Source: Kiritimatiellia bacterium (GTDB taxonomy: Bacteria > Verrucomicrobiota > Kiritimatiellia > UBA8416 > JADHWI01). Taken from it: a stretch of DNA of 51,963 bases. The stretch covers positions 1-51,963 of the forward strand of contig JASLPY010000035.1 of the NCBI GenBank assembly GCA_030744755.1. The letters run 5' to 3'. Positions within the stretch are counted from its first letter, which is position 1, and the number at the start of each line of letters is the position of its first letter. Of the stretch, positions 1 through 7,389 are shown piece after piece. A model generated the notes under the pieces. The model saw nothing but the letters and a program-made list of their open reading frames with translations, was not told where the DNA came from and did no database searches. The translations under genes were made by a program, and so were the position numbers.

Positions 1-2
1 GC

Positions 3-587
3 CACGATGATTCCTTTTGGCAACCCACAAGAACAGAAGGAATAGAAGTGCAAGAAATCGAGTGGCAGCGACGGGAGCAGCGACTGATCGTTATTCGTCA
101 GCGGATTGCCCAGCGGCCAGATGCAGGCGGCAAGATGCTCTTCGACATGCCGGGGTATCGGTTGCAGGCGTTTATAACTAGCCTCCCCGACTCCTATACC
201 CCGCTCGATGTGTGGTACACCTACAACGGTCGAGCCGATTGCGAAAACCGTATCCGCGAGATCGGCGCTCAGTTCGGCCTGCGGGGGCTGTGCTGTAAAC
301 GATTCTGGGCAACTGAAGCTGCACATCAACTGGCGGTCGCCACCTACAACTTGTGCGTGCTCTTCCAGCGAGAGCTTGGCCTGGCTCGTAAGGTTGAGTT
401 GCGCACGCTTCGCACGCACTTCTTCTGTCGCGCTGCTGTCTGGAGCCGCTCGCAAAACGCACCCACCTTGCGCATCGGGCTTAGCAAGAAACACCAACCC
501 TGGTGGAATCAAATCCTCGAACGACTGATCTCCCCGCTTCCCCCATCGCTCCTTCGCTGCAATGCAGCCGAAATCGTTTATACATAG
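3..587 (+). CDS. IS1380-type transposase, C-terminal part (cut by window edge)
   Basis: The frame is open to the first bases of the window, so this is the 3' part of a longer gene; the GTG at 48 is probably internal. The visible ~190 residues carry YNGRADCENRIRE, the Y-(2)R-(3)E signature of IS1380/IS4-group DDE transposases with the third catalytic glutamate, followed by the conserved YNLCVLF helix and a C-terminal tail of the usual length. The enzyme would cut and paste its own element. The matching terminal inverted repeat should lie within about 60 bp after the stop, but I could not delimit it without the left end. Whether the copy is intact cannot be judged from this window. Confidence 0.85.
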   Translation, partial: HDDSFWQPTRTEGIEVQEIEWQRREQRLIVIRQRIAQRPDAGGKMLFDMPGYRLQAFITSLPDSYTPLDVWYTYNGRADCENRIREIGAQFGLRGLCCKRFWATEAAHQLAVATYNLCVLFQRELGLARKVELRTLRTHFFCRAAVWSRSQNAPTLRIGLSKKHQPWWNQILERLISPLPPSLLRCNAAEIVYT

Positions 588-624
588 ATGTTTAGAGAAT
601 CCAACAATGAAAATACTCACCAAT

Positions 625-921
625 TCAACGTGCTACGGGCGGTCTTGCTGAATCGTTCCGGCTTAGGAAAGAAGAAAGACGCTTCTCGCACCGGACCGAC
701 ACCAGGGCGAGAACCATGGCCAACAGGAGGAGAAGTGCTCCCGCAGCGGATACCGTAAGTGAAGGTACGGGCAAAGCTGCCCTGATGAGGTACCCGGCAA
801 GCGCAACAACAAACAACAGGGGCCATAGGGTCCGAATCAACCCTGACAGGCGGGCCTTTTCGCCCGGGCTGCCAAACACCATGGCATGCCTGCCGGCATC
901 CCTACCCGTCTTTCCCGTCAT
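625..921 (-). CDS. Small two-helix membrane protein, possibly truncated
   Basis: 98 residues. I chose the ATG at 921 because AGGAGGTGGAGAA, a near-perfect Shine-Dalgarno, lies directly before it; an upstream in-frame start at 948 would sit before that site. Two hydrophobic segments (about residues 28-50 and 56-76) are separated by a short loop, and the basic C-terminus points to a cytoplasmic end. No family recognised. The gene ends about 40 bp from the transposase stop, so its 3' end may have been replaced by the insertion; such N-terminal two-helix regions often precede a soluble domain. The convergent transposase and divergent sugar transferase are not obviously related. Confidence 0.6.
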   Translation of the reverse strand: MTGKTGRDAGRHAMVFGSPGEKARLSGLIRTLWPLLFVVALAGYLIRAALPVPSLTVSAAGALLLLLAMVLALVSVRCEKRLSSFLSRNDSARPPVAR

Positions 922-941
922 TTCTCCACCTCCTGAAATGA

Positions 942-970
942 ATACCACATTTTTCCATGCCGGGCGTCAA
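942..970 (-). promoter_or_regulatory. Putative sigma70 promoter for the small membrane gene
   Basis: Read on the minus strand, TTGACG (965-970) and TGGTAT (942-947) are separated by 17 bp, just upstream of the strong ribosome-binding site. The -35 is good and the -10 is weak. Confidence 0.35.
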
Positions 971-1115
971 GCGAGGAATTGGGGCATTTTTCGTTGTAAT
1001 GGAGAATCCCACCGTTAATGGTAGATGGGTAATGGCGGGGCATACAAGAACAGCACGAACGTTCGCTGGGAAAAAACGCTAGTGTAGGACGAGCAAGAGG
1101 TTATAGACTGCTGTT

Positions 1116-2540
1116 ATGCCTAAGAGAGACACTTCCGATGTTCTGGCCAGCCTGGTGGCGGTAATTTGCGACGCCAGCGCGATCTTCGGCGGTTTCATGC
1201 TGGCAACCTGGATCCGTTTCGACAGCGGCTGGCTGCCCGACTGGGTGCCAGTCGCCCAGGAAGGGCCAGACCCGCTCTATTCCCGTTATCTGACCGGCGC
1301 TGCGGTAGCCACTTCGATTTACCTTTTGATCTTCCGTTCACTGGGACTGTTCATGCGGCCACAGACGGGACGGTTCCCGGATAAGATACCGCGCCTGGTG
1401 AGAGCCACACTGTATGGGATTCTATCTACGGCCGTACTGGTCTTTGTCGTTCAAAATAACCTGGACTTCTCTCGAATCGTCGTTGGTCTGGCATTCTTCT
1501 GTATACTGTTTCTCGTTACTCTCGAACGCTACATCCTCTATCGCATTGAGTGGAATGTGTCACGACATACCAAGGAGATGAACCACGTTCTGATGATAGG
1601 CACGGACTCGGTTGCCGTACACCTTAAGAGAACCTTCCGCCGAGAAGCTATGTTACGCCTTAAGGTCATCGGCTTCATGCGCACGGATGCATCGGACCCG
1701 AACCCCGCGATATCCGACGAGGAGATAAAAGGATCACTGGAGGACCTTCCCGCGTTCATAGAGAACAACAGGGTGGACCAAATCGTGCTGACCAGCTCCC
1801 AGATTCCGCACGAACGAGTAGTCGACATAATAATGCTGTGCGAGCGAAACCTTATTACTTTTAACATGGTTCCCGACCTATTCAGGATTTTGACCGGATC
1901 AATGGATGTTCAATCCATCGATGATATCCCTCTCCTCGGAGTAAGCGAGTGGCCCTTGGATCTCTTCTGGAACAGGATGTTGAAACGCTTTGAAGATTTA
2001 GCGGGTGCCTTCGTCGGCCTGATTATCTCTGCGCCGGTAATTGCCGTTGCCGCGCTTATTGTGAAGCGGTCATCGCCCGGCCCCATCTTCTTTAAACAGG
2101 AGAGATGCGGAGAACACGGTAAACCGTTTAGCGTGATAAAACTCCGCACGATGTACGTGGATGCCGAGGCGAAAACCGGCCCGGTATTTACTAAAGAGGA
2201 CGATCCGAGAGTAACGAAAGTCGGCAGTTTCCTTAGGCGCATGAATATCGACGAGCTACCCCAGTTCTGGAACGTTATGAAGGGCGAGATGAGCCTGGTA
2301 GGGCCAAGGCCGGAGCGCCCTCACTTCGTTGAAAAATTCAAAGAGGAAATCGGGAGCTACATGTGGCGGCACGTTTCGAAGCCGGGTTTGACTGGGTGGG
2401 CCCAGGTGAACGGGCTGCGTGGAAACACCAGCATAGAGGAAAGGATCAAGTATGATCTTTACTACCTTGAGAACTGGTCCACGGCGTTCGATTTTAAAAT
2501 CCTGCTCCGCACCTTTTTCGCCCGGGAGAACGCATACTGA
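1116..2540 (+). CDS. Undecaprenyl-phosphate sugar phosphotransferase (WcaJ-like)
   Basis: 474 residues, usual size for polyprenyl glycosylphosphotransferases that start exopolysaccharide or O-antigen repeat units by moving a sugar-1-phosphate from a UDP-sugar to undecaprenyl phosphate at the inner membrane. The N-terminal half has four hydrophobic segments (about 10-30, 60-80, 95-115, 120-140), then a Rossmann-like domain (~155-270), and the C-terminal catalytic domain from ~290: a membrane re-entrant segment, SSPGPIFFKQERCG, KLRTM, the DELPQFWNV motif and GPRPERP, then KPGLTGWAQVNG. No other glycosyltransferase, flippase or polymerase gene lies nearby, so the initiating enzyme is separated from its pathway here. 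The ribosome-binding site is weak (AGAGGT). Confidence 0.93.
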   Translation: MPKRDTSDVLASLVAVICDASAIFGGFMLATWIRFDSGWLPDWVPVAQEGPDPLYSRYLTGAAVATSIYLLIFRSLGLFMRPQTGRFPDKIPRLVRATLYGILSTAVLVFVVQNNLDFSRIVVGLAFFCILFLVTLERYILYRIEWNVSRHTKEMNHVLMIGTDSVAVHLKRTFRREAMLRLKVIGFMRTDASDPNPAISDEEIKGSLEDLPAFIENNRVDQIVLTSSQIPHERVVDIIMLCERNLITFNMVPDLFRILTGSMDVQSIDDIPLLGVSEWPLDLFWNRMLKRFEDLAGAFVGLIISAPVIAVAALIVKRSSPGPIFFKQERCGEHGKPFSVIKLRTMYVDAEAKTGPVFTKEDDPRVTKVGSFLRRMNIDELPQFWNVMKGEMSLVGPRPERPHFVEKFKEEIGSYMWRHVSKPGLTGWAQVNGLRGNTSIEERIKYDLYYLENWSTAFDFKILLRTFFARENAY

Positions 2541-2560
2541 ACGATGCCTTCGGTTTGCGC

Positions 2561-2589
2561 TTGATGAAGAGAACAACGTAACAGATACT
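2561..2589 (+). promoter_or_regulatory. Putative sigma70 promoter for the DUF212 gene
   Basis: TTGATG (2561-2566), 17-bp spacer, GATACT (2584-2589) lie just after the sugar transferase stop. Transcription from here would give a leader of about 50 nt that contains the hairpin at 2608-2625. Confidence 0.4.
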
Positions 2590-2607
2590 TGGCGCTCCCT
2601 TTTTCTG

Positions 2608-2625
2608 CCCGGGGAGTTCCCCGGG
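2608..2625 (+). other. Perfect hairpin in leader of the DUF212 gene
   Basis: CCCGGGGA and TCCCCGGG form an 8-bp perfect stem with a 2-base centre. It ends five bases before the Shine-Dalgarno AAGGAG of the next gene. No T-run follows on either strand, so it is not a standard terminator; it could affect translation start or mRNA stability, or be a protein-binding palindrome. Confidence 0.5.
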
Positions 2626-2643
2626 TCATAAGGAGAGTAAGAC

Positions 2644-3132
2644 ATGACATATGATGAGAACATGGCATCTTCCATGGTCGTGCTGTTCTCTAATCCCTCG
2701 ATCTGGGCGGCGTGCATTGCCTGGACAATCGCTCAGTTCACCAAAATGCTATGCGGATTTTACCGCACGCACAGGCTTGATTTCAGCTACCTCGTCAGCA
2801 CCGGCGGAATGCCCAGCGCACATTCCGCTCTTGCTACCGGTCTGGCAACGAGTCTCGGAATAACTATCGGATTCGATTCTGCCATTTTCGCACTGGGACT
2901 GGCGTTTGCCCTCATAACAATGTTCGATGCTTCGACGGTAAGGCGCGCGGCCGGGCTTCAGGCGAGGCTGCTTAATGAAATAATAGATGAACTTTTCAAG
3001 GAGCACCATTTCTCAGAGCGGAAACTGGCAGAGCTTCTCGGGCACACCCGGATCGAGGTATTAATGGGGGCAATAATAGGAATTCTAGCTGCGATGCTGG
3101 TTGTATCGTTCCCCTACCTGACCGCGAAGTGA
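2644..3132 (+). CDS. Divergent PAP2 family (DUF212, YuiD-like) membrane protein
   Basis: 162 residues with four hydrophobic stretches. GGMPSAHSALATGLATSLG is the signature of the DUF212 / acid-phosphatase-vanadium-haloperoxidase-related family, whose histidine and serine correspond to the SGH motif of PAP2 phosphatases. AAGGAG nine bases before the ATG at 2644 supports the start. A VRRAAGLQAR segment followed by an acidic ELFKEHHFSERKLAELLGHT helix and a final membrane segment is typical of the family. The substrate is not established for most members; lipid phosphates such as undecaprenyl pyrophosphate would fit the neighbouring undecaprenyl-phosphate sugar transferase, but that is inference. 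Convergent with gnd. Confidence 0.88.
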   Translation: MTYDENMASSMVVLFSNPSIWAACIAWTIAQFTKMLCGFYRTHRLDFSYLVSTGGMPSAHSALATGLATSLGITIGFDSAIFALGLAFALITMFDASTVRRAAGLQARLLNEIIDELFKEHHFSERKLAELLGHTRIEVLMGAIIGILAAMLVVSFPYLTAK

Positions 3133-3191
3133 AGAATGATTGTTGTGATGCGACGTGGCGCACCGCCTGCGCTGTGTCTTAATTGCGGCGA

Positions 3192-4652
3192 CTAAACAAC
3201 GTATGTCGATGCAGAGGTCGTACCGCCGCGTCCCGTCCAGTTCGTGTGGAAGAATTCGCCGCGCGGCTTGTCGACACGTTCGTATGTATGCGCACCGAAG
3301 TAATCCCGCTGGGCCTGCAACAGGTTCGCCGGCAGGCGGGCTGCCCGATAACCATCGTAGTACGCCAATGCCGCGCTGATGGCGGGCATGGGGATTCCCA
3401 GTTCAACAGCCGTGGATACGACGCGACGCCATGAATCCTGTGCCCGCGTGACCGCACGCTTGAAGAACGGGTCCAGCAGGAGATTGTCCAACTCTGGATT
3501 CTTCTCAAACGCCTCCTTGATTCTGCCAAGGAATACAGAGCGGATAATACATCCACCTCGCCACATCAGCGCTATGCCGCCGTAGTTCAGTTTCCATTTG
3601 TAGGTAGCTGCCGCCGCGCGCATGAGCTGGTATCCCTGTGCGTAAGAGACGATTTTCGACGCGTACAGTGCGTCCTGAAGGTCCTTGACCATCTGCGCTT
3701 TCTTCTTTCCGGTTATCCTCTTGCCTTCAGGGCCTTTAAGAACTTTCGAGGCCGCAACTCGCTCTTCCTTGATCGCCGAGAGACAACGCGCAAAAACAGC
3801 TTCGCCGATCAGGGTCAGGGGCATTCCTTCATCAAGGGCCGCGATCGCGGTCCATTTTCCCGTACCTTTCTGTCCCGCCGTGTCCAATATGGCGTCAACG
3901 ACTTCGTCGCCGTTCTCGTCTTTATATCCGAGGATATCACGCGTGATCTCTATCAGGTACGAATCCAGTTTGCCGCGGTTCCACTGCGAGAAGACTCTGT
4001 GCATTTCCTTATTGGTCATTCCGAGGCCGCGCTTCATCATCTGGTAGGTTTCGCAGATCATCTGCATGTCACCGTACTCGATGCCGTTGTGTACCATCTT
4101 CACGAAATGACCAGCACCATTCTCTCCAACCCAGTCGCAGCACGGCTCCCCTGCATCGGTTTGCGCCGATATCTTCTGCAATATGCGTTTCACCGAACGC
4201 CACGCTTTCTTTGATCCACCGGGCATAATGGACGGACCAAGAAGAGCGCCTTCTTCTCCTCCCGACACACCGGTGCCGATGTAAAGGAGACCCTTGCTTT
4301 CCAGGTATTCCGTGCGGCGAATCGTGTCGGGGAAGTGAGAATTGCCACCATCTATGACAATATCGCCCTTCTGCAGGTAAGGTATGACCTGCTCAATAAA
4401 CGCATCCACAGCCCCGCCGGCTTTGACCATCAGCATAACTTTGCGAGGGCGTTCGAGTTTGGAACACAGTTGTCTGACACTGCGACATCCCATGATGTTC
4501 TTGCCGGCAGCCCGGCCACCAATGAAGTTCTTAACCTTGCTCACAGTTCGGTTGTAGCAAGCCACCGTGAAACCCTTGCTTTCCATGTTGAGAATCAGGT
4601 TCTCGCCCATGACGGCCAGTCCTACCACGCCAATATCAGCTTTCTTTTTCAT
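3192..4652 (-). CDS. gnd: 6-phosphogluconate dehydrogenase, decarboxylating
   Basis: 486 residues, the length of the long bacterial/eukaryotic form. It oxidises 6-phosphogluconate to ribulose 5-phosphate and CO2 with NADP+ in the oxidative pentose phosphate pathway. Seen: N-terminal GVVGLAVMGENL nucleotide fold, YNRT for the NADP phosphate, GGNSHFPDT, GVSGGEEGALLGPSIMPGG, KMVHNGIEYGDMQ with the catalytic lysine, and the C-terminal FHTNWTGRGG tail. The start at 4652 is set by AAGGAAAGGAAC upstream and by family length; the longer reading from 4697 overruns the neighbour. It follows the LarA-like gene by 31 bp on the same strand, so the two are probably co-transcribed. Confidence 0.96.
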   Translation of the reverse strand: MKKKADIGVVGLAVMGENLILNMESKGFTVACYNRTVSKVKNFIGGRAAGKNIMGCRSVRQLCSKLERPRKVMLMVKAGGAVDAFIEQVIPYLQKGDIVIDGGNSHFPDTIRRTEYLESKGLLYIGTGVSGGEEGALLGPSIMPGGSKKAWRSVKRILQKISAQTDAGEPCCDWVGENGAGHFVKMVHNGIEYGDMQMICETYQMMKRGLGMTNKEMHRVFSQWNRGKLDSYLIEITRDILGYKDENGDEVVDAILDTAGQKGTGKWTAIAALDEGMPLTLIGEAVFARCLSAIKEERVAASKVLKGPEGKRITGKKKAQMVKDLQDALYASKIVSYAQGYQLMRAAAATYKWKLNYGGIALMWRGGCIIRSVFLGRIKEAFEKNPELDNLLLDPFFKRAVTRAQDSWRRVVSTAVELGIPMPAISAALAYYDGYRAARLPANLLQAQRDYFGAHTYERVDKPRGEFFHTNWTGRGGTTSASTYVV

Positions 4653-4683
4653 CTTTTTGTTCCTTTCCTTCTCTTGAGATTTC

Positions 4684-5964
4684 TCAATTCCCCTCAACGA
4701 ATCTATCCCGTGAAGCCCAGAGTCCTATGGCCGGATTTGATATGAAGAATATTTCCTCACCATCCGGCAATGTATTCGGGCCGTCCTTCAACCGGGTAAT
4801 ATCATACCGTTGACCCATTTCGTCCAGCCCCGCGTAGCAATAATTGACACTCTCAATCTCTTCCCGTGTCAACCCTCCCGGACAATAGGTAATCTTAAAG
4901 CGCCCTTCCGAGGATCCGTGAATAAGGTGAGCGGCGGCGCTGAGATTGTTTCGCAAATCCTCGTTCTGCTCAATGTACTTCATTACCTCGGGCGTTGTGA
5001 CATAGCCATACTTCCTGATGAGACGGTCGATCTCCGCGTCCTCACCAAATGTCTTCACGCCGGGTGCAAGAACTATCAGTTCCCCGTTATCCGCAATCGC
5101 CATACGTGTCCTGTAAATACTCTTGTTCCCCAGCCACGTGCTCCTAAACTCCGCCGGGTCGAGATACACGACCACCTTCTGGAGCGGCGATTCCAGCATC
5201 TCGAAGTTCACCTTGAGAGAAAGCCCGGCCGCCAGTTCAAAACATTCTACGTCATCGCCGATGAAGAGGCCCCGAACCTTGAGATCCCCAAAACTGTCTC
5301 TCCCCACTACCGTTTGCACATAAACGATGGGAAGATGCTGCGCCAAATGTTCAGACGCGTAATTCAGAACGCGTCTCACGGGCGTGTCGGCGCGCCCCAT
5401 CATTTTCTCCATGCCGTAAGCGGCACCAAGAAAGTGGCTCTTGTTGATGCCGTCCTGGCCGCCGGTGCCCACAAAGATGTTCTTGTTAAAATTGGCCATG
5501 CCAACGACCTCGTGTGGAACAACCTGGCCAACCGAGAGGATCAGATCGTGACCACCATCCTGCAGCAACGTGTCAACTTGCGCCGGCCAGCTGCAGTCAA
5601 CTGCCCCGCCGGAAACCGATGCGACAAAATCGCCGGGAACTTCTCCCAGTGTCGTGATCCCGTTTCGCCAGTCATGTTCCCTGAACAGGGATATCGGAAT
5701 ATCGCCGAACATTTCTTCTATCTCGGGGGCCGTCATGGGGGCATGAGTGCCGATGGCGGGAAGGATGTCAGTCATGACATCCCCGTAATACTGGTACGCG
5801 TACCGAGTCAACTCACCCGCCCGGGAATGGAAACGGGTGAAATCAGGAGGAATTGCCAGGACCTTCTGTCGCGGGCCCAGTTTATCCAAGGCGGCGACAA
5901 GACCGTCGTTCAGGTCTTGCGAGGTCAGGTCGTCTTTCTCTGATCCTCTGGCATAAAGAAGCAT
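4684..5964 (-). CDS. LarA-family (DUF2088) nickel-pincer 2-hydroxyacid racemase/epimerase-like protein
   Basis: 426 residues. LarA uses a nickel-pincer nucleotide (NPN) bound to a lysine to racemise lactate. The key positions appear conserved with matching spacing: PDFTR (D41, R44), GTHAP (H74), VVPHE (H151), K161 and KSH (H177); the 10- and 16-residue gaps between H151, K161 and H177 equal those of LarA H174, K184 and H200. This argues for a real NPN enzyme and not merely the fold. Family members act on diverse 2-hydroxyacids, including, as I recall, a D-gluconate 2-epimerase, which makes the operon with gnd suggestive. GGAGG precedes the ATG at 5964. No larB/larC/larE cofactor genes are in the window. 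Confidence 0.85.
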   Translation of the reverse strand: MLLYARGSEKDDLTSQDLNDGLVAALDKLGPRQKVLAIPPDFTRFHSRAGELTRYAYQYYGDVMTDILPAIGTHAPMTAPEIEEMFGDIPISLFREHDWRNGITTLGEVPGDFVASVSGGAVDCSWPAQVDTLLQDGGHDLILSVGQVVPHEVVGMANFNKNIFVGTGGQDGINKSHFLGAAYGMEKMMGRADTPVRRVLNYASEHLAQHLPIVYVQTVVGRDSFGDLKVRGLFIGDDVECFELAAGLSLKVNFEMLESPLQKVVVYLDPAEFRSTWLGNKSIYRTRMAIADNGELIVLAPGVKTFGEDAEIDRLIRKYGYVTTPEVMKYIEQNEDLRNNLSAAAHLIHGSSEGRFKITYCPGGLTREEIESVNYCYAGLDEMGQRYDITRLKDGPNTLPDGEEIFFISNPAIGLWASRDRFVEGN

Positions 5965-6001
5965 TCTTTACAGGCCTCCCTGGTTATCTCATCGGCGCAC
6001 G

Positions 6002-6030
6002 AACATATCCCGACGCGGACGCACGATCAA
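6002..6030 (-). promoter_or_regulatory. Putative sigma70 promoter of the larA-like/gnd operon
   Basis: On the minus strand TTGATC (6025-6030), a 17-bp spacer and TATGTT (6002-6007) precede the LarA-like start by about 30 nt of leader. Position and spacing are good; hexamers match four of six bases each. Confidence 0.45.
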
Positions 6031-6069
6031 GAGCAAAGGGAGAGAGCAGAGAAAAAGACGTCGCGAATT

Positions 6070-7191
6070 CTATCGAAATACAAAGACCGTACCCGGCACG
6101 AGCAGAAAGACCGGCTCTTCCTGCCGAAGGGAGAACAGATCGCCGAAGACGGACCCTCCTCCCTCGCCGCTGTCGGTTTCGACGTGGAAAGTGGCGAACG
6201 CGGCATCGTCCGGCGACGTCACACGCATCACGATGGATGTCCACAAGTCCGCGGCCCATGTTCCGTTGTGGTTGGCGGAATAATCGTTGCGGAGGATATT
6301 GTTCGACGCGTCAAACCATCCCACGTGCATGAACATACGAGTACTGAGAACATGGTTCGAAATCGCGTCCTCGGTCGAACTGTGATAGAAAAAGCCTTCT
6401 GCCGCGTACTGGACAGATCCGGTAACCGATATGCCGCCCTGGTAGAGATCTGCGATCCCGCCGAATTCCTTGAGTGCATAATCCCCGTCCGGGTACTCAC
6501 CGTCCGTATACCCGAACGCGTTTGTCATTTCTCTGTACTCGTTTCCAGACCCACGGGTCCACGACGTGATAACAGTGCTGCCACTGCCCTGCTCCATGCC
6601 GGGGTTGTTCAGCAGGTTGAGAAGATCGAACGAAAAGTTGTCTCCGAAAACAGACCCGCCCCCCTCGTTGCTGTCCGTTTCAATATGGAAGGTCATGTGA
6701 TGAGCGCCTTGCGGAGAGGTAATCTGCATCGATATTTCGGTCCATGTATCGGCGGGAGATGTCCCATTGTGGTTGGCCGAAAAGTCGTGACGCAGAAGGT
6801 AGTCGTCCACGTTGTACCAGACAAGATGCATGAAAATTCGAGTGCTGTTTACGTGATTGGAAATAGCGTCTTCTGTTGAGCTGTGATAGAAGTAGCCACT
6901 CAACTCGTAAGGAACGCGCGGCACTACACTGATGTTTGTCTGGTACAAATCGGCATCCGGCCCCCACTGCTTCAGCGCACGGCCACCATCCGGGAAAGCG
7001 CCATCGGTATACCCCCAGGCGTTGGTTGTCTCGCGGAATTCTTCGCCGTGTCCGCGGACCCAGGAAGTGAAGTTGGTGCCGTCAATTCCCTGCTCAAAAC
7101 TGGCGTTGGCCAGCAGGTTGGCTCCTGCTGCGGAAGTGCCGACGATGTATAATGCCAGAGACACGACCATGAGCCCCATCGTTCTTCTCAT
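6070..7191 (-). CDS. Secreted protein with two tandem carbohydrate-binding-like modules
   Basis: 373 residues. The ATG at 7191 starts a typical signal peptide (RRTMGLMVVSLALYIVG, cleavage near AAGA). The mature part is two ~165-residue copies, each opening with NLL.N..(F/M)EQG, then ..SW.RG.G.E.RE..NA.GYTDG..PDG..ALK, GYFYHSST-EDAISNHV / GFFYHSST-EDAISNHV, SANHNGT and ETDS.EGGGSVFGD. This layout matches secreted jelly-roll modules that bind glycans; no catalytic residues are evident. There is no PEP-CTERM or other sorting tail after the second copy, unlike many similar secreted proteins. It is divergent from the sugar ABC operon and both have promoters in the shared gap, so it may help capture the same substrate. 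Function is inferred from layout only. Confidence 0.75.
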   Translation of the reverse strand: MRRTMGLMVVSLALYIVGTSAAGANLLANASFEQGIDGTNFTSWVRGHGEEFRETTNAWGYTDGAFPDGGRALKQWGPDADLYQTNISVVPRVPYELSGYFYHSSTEDAISNHVNSTRIFMHLVWYNVDDYLLRHDFSANHNGTSPADTWTEISMQITSPQGAHHMTFHIETDSNEGGGSVFGDNFSFDLLNLLNNPGMEQGSGSTVITSWTRGSGNEYREMTNAFGYTDGEYPDGDYALKEFGGIADLYQGGISVTGSVQYAAEGFFYHSSTEDAISNHVLSTRMFMHVGWFDASNNILRNDYSANHNGTWAADLWTSIVMRVTSPDDAAFATFHVETDSGEGGGSVFGDLFSLRQEEPVFLLVPGTVFVFR

Positions 7192-7229
7192 AGCTTTTCC
7201 ATTTCTCTTACGAATTCTATCATAACCAT

Positions 7230-7258
7230 ACAATATCTCGCGGAACTTGATTTGCCAA
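7230..7258 (-). promoter_or_regulatory. Putative sigma70 promoter for the two-module secreted protein
   Basis: On the minus strand TTGGCA (7253-7258), 17 bp, TATTGT (7230-7235), about 35 nt upstream of the start codon after initiation. Confidence 0.45.
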
Positions 7259-7305
7259 TACAGAGAATCCCCCAACAGACAGATGGGGCTCGCCAATAGT
7301 CGGAT

Positions 7306-7334
7306 TTGACGATTACGAAATTGCCGAGTATGTT
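7306..7334 (+). promoter_or_regulatory. Putative sigma70 promoter of the sugar ABC operon
   Basis: TTGACG (7306-7311), 17-bp spacer, TATGTT (7329-7334). The expected start of transcription is near 7341, about 50 nt before the chosen start codon of the binding protein. This is among the better -35/-10 pairs in the window. Confidence 0.5.
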
Positions 7335-7389
7335 GTGGTGACAATCGTGCACGGGTTACGGTATGACTCCCGGGAACCGGGGAAAAAAG

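Noticed and set aside
4810..5943. 377-codon plus-strand open frame
   Set aside because: Antisense to the LarA-like gene, which has clear family motifs and a ribosome-binding site.
6001..6110. PEP-CTERM sorting signal expected at the end of the two-module secreted protein
   Set aside because: No Pro-Glu-Pro, hydrophobic helix and basic tail in the used frame or an adjacent frame.
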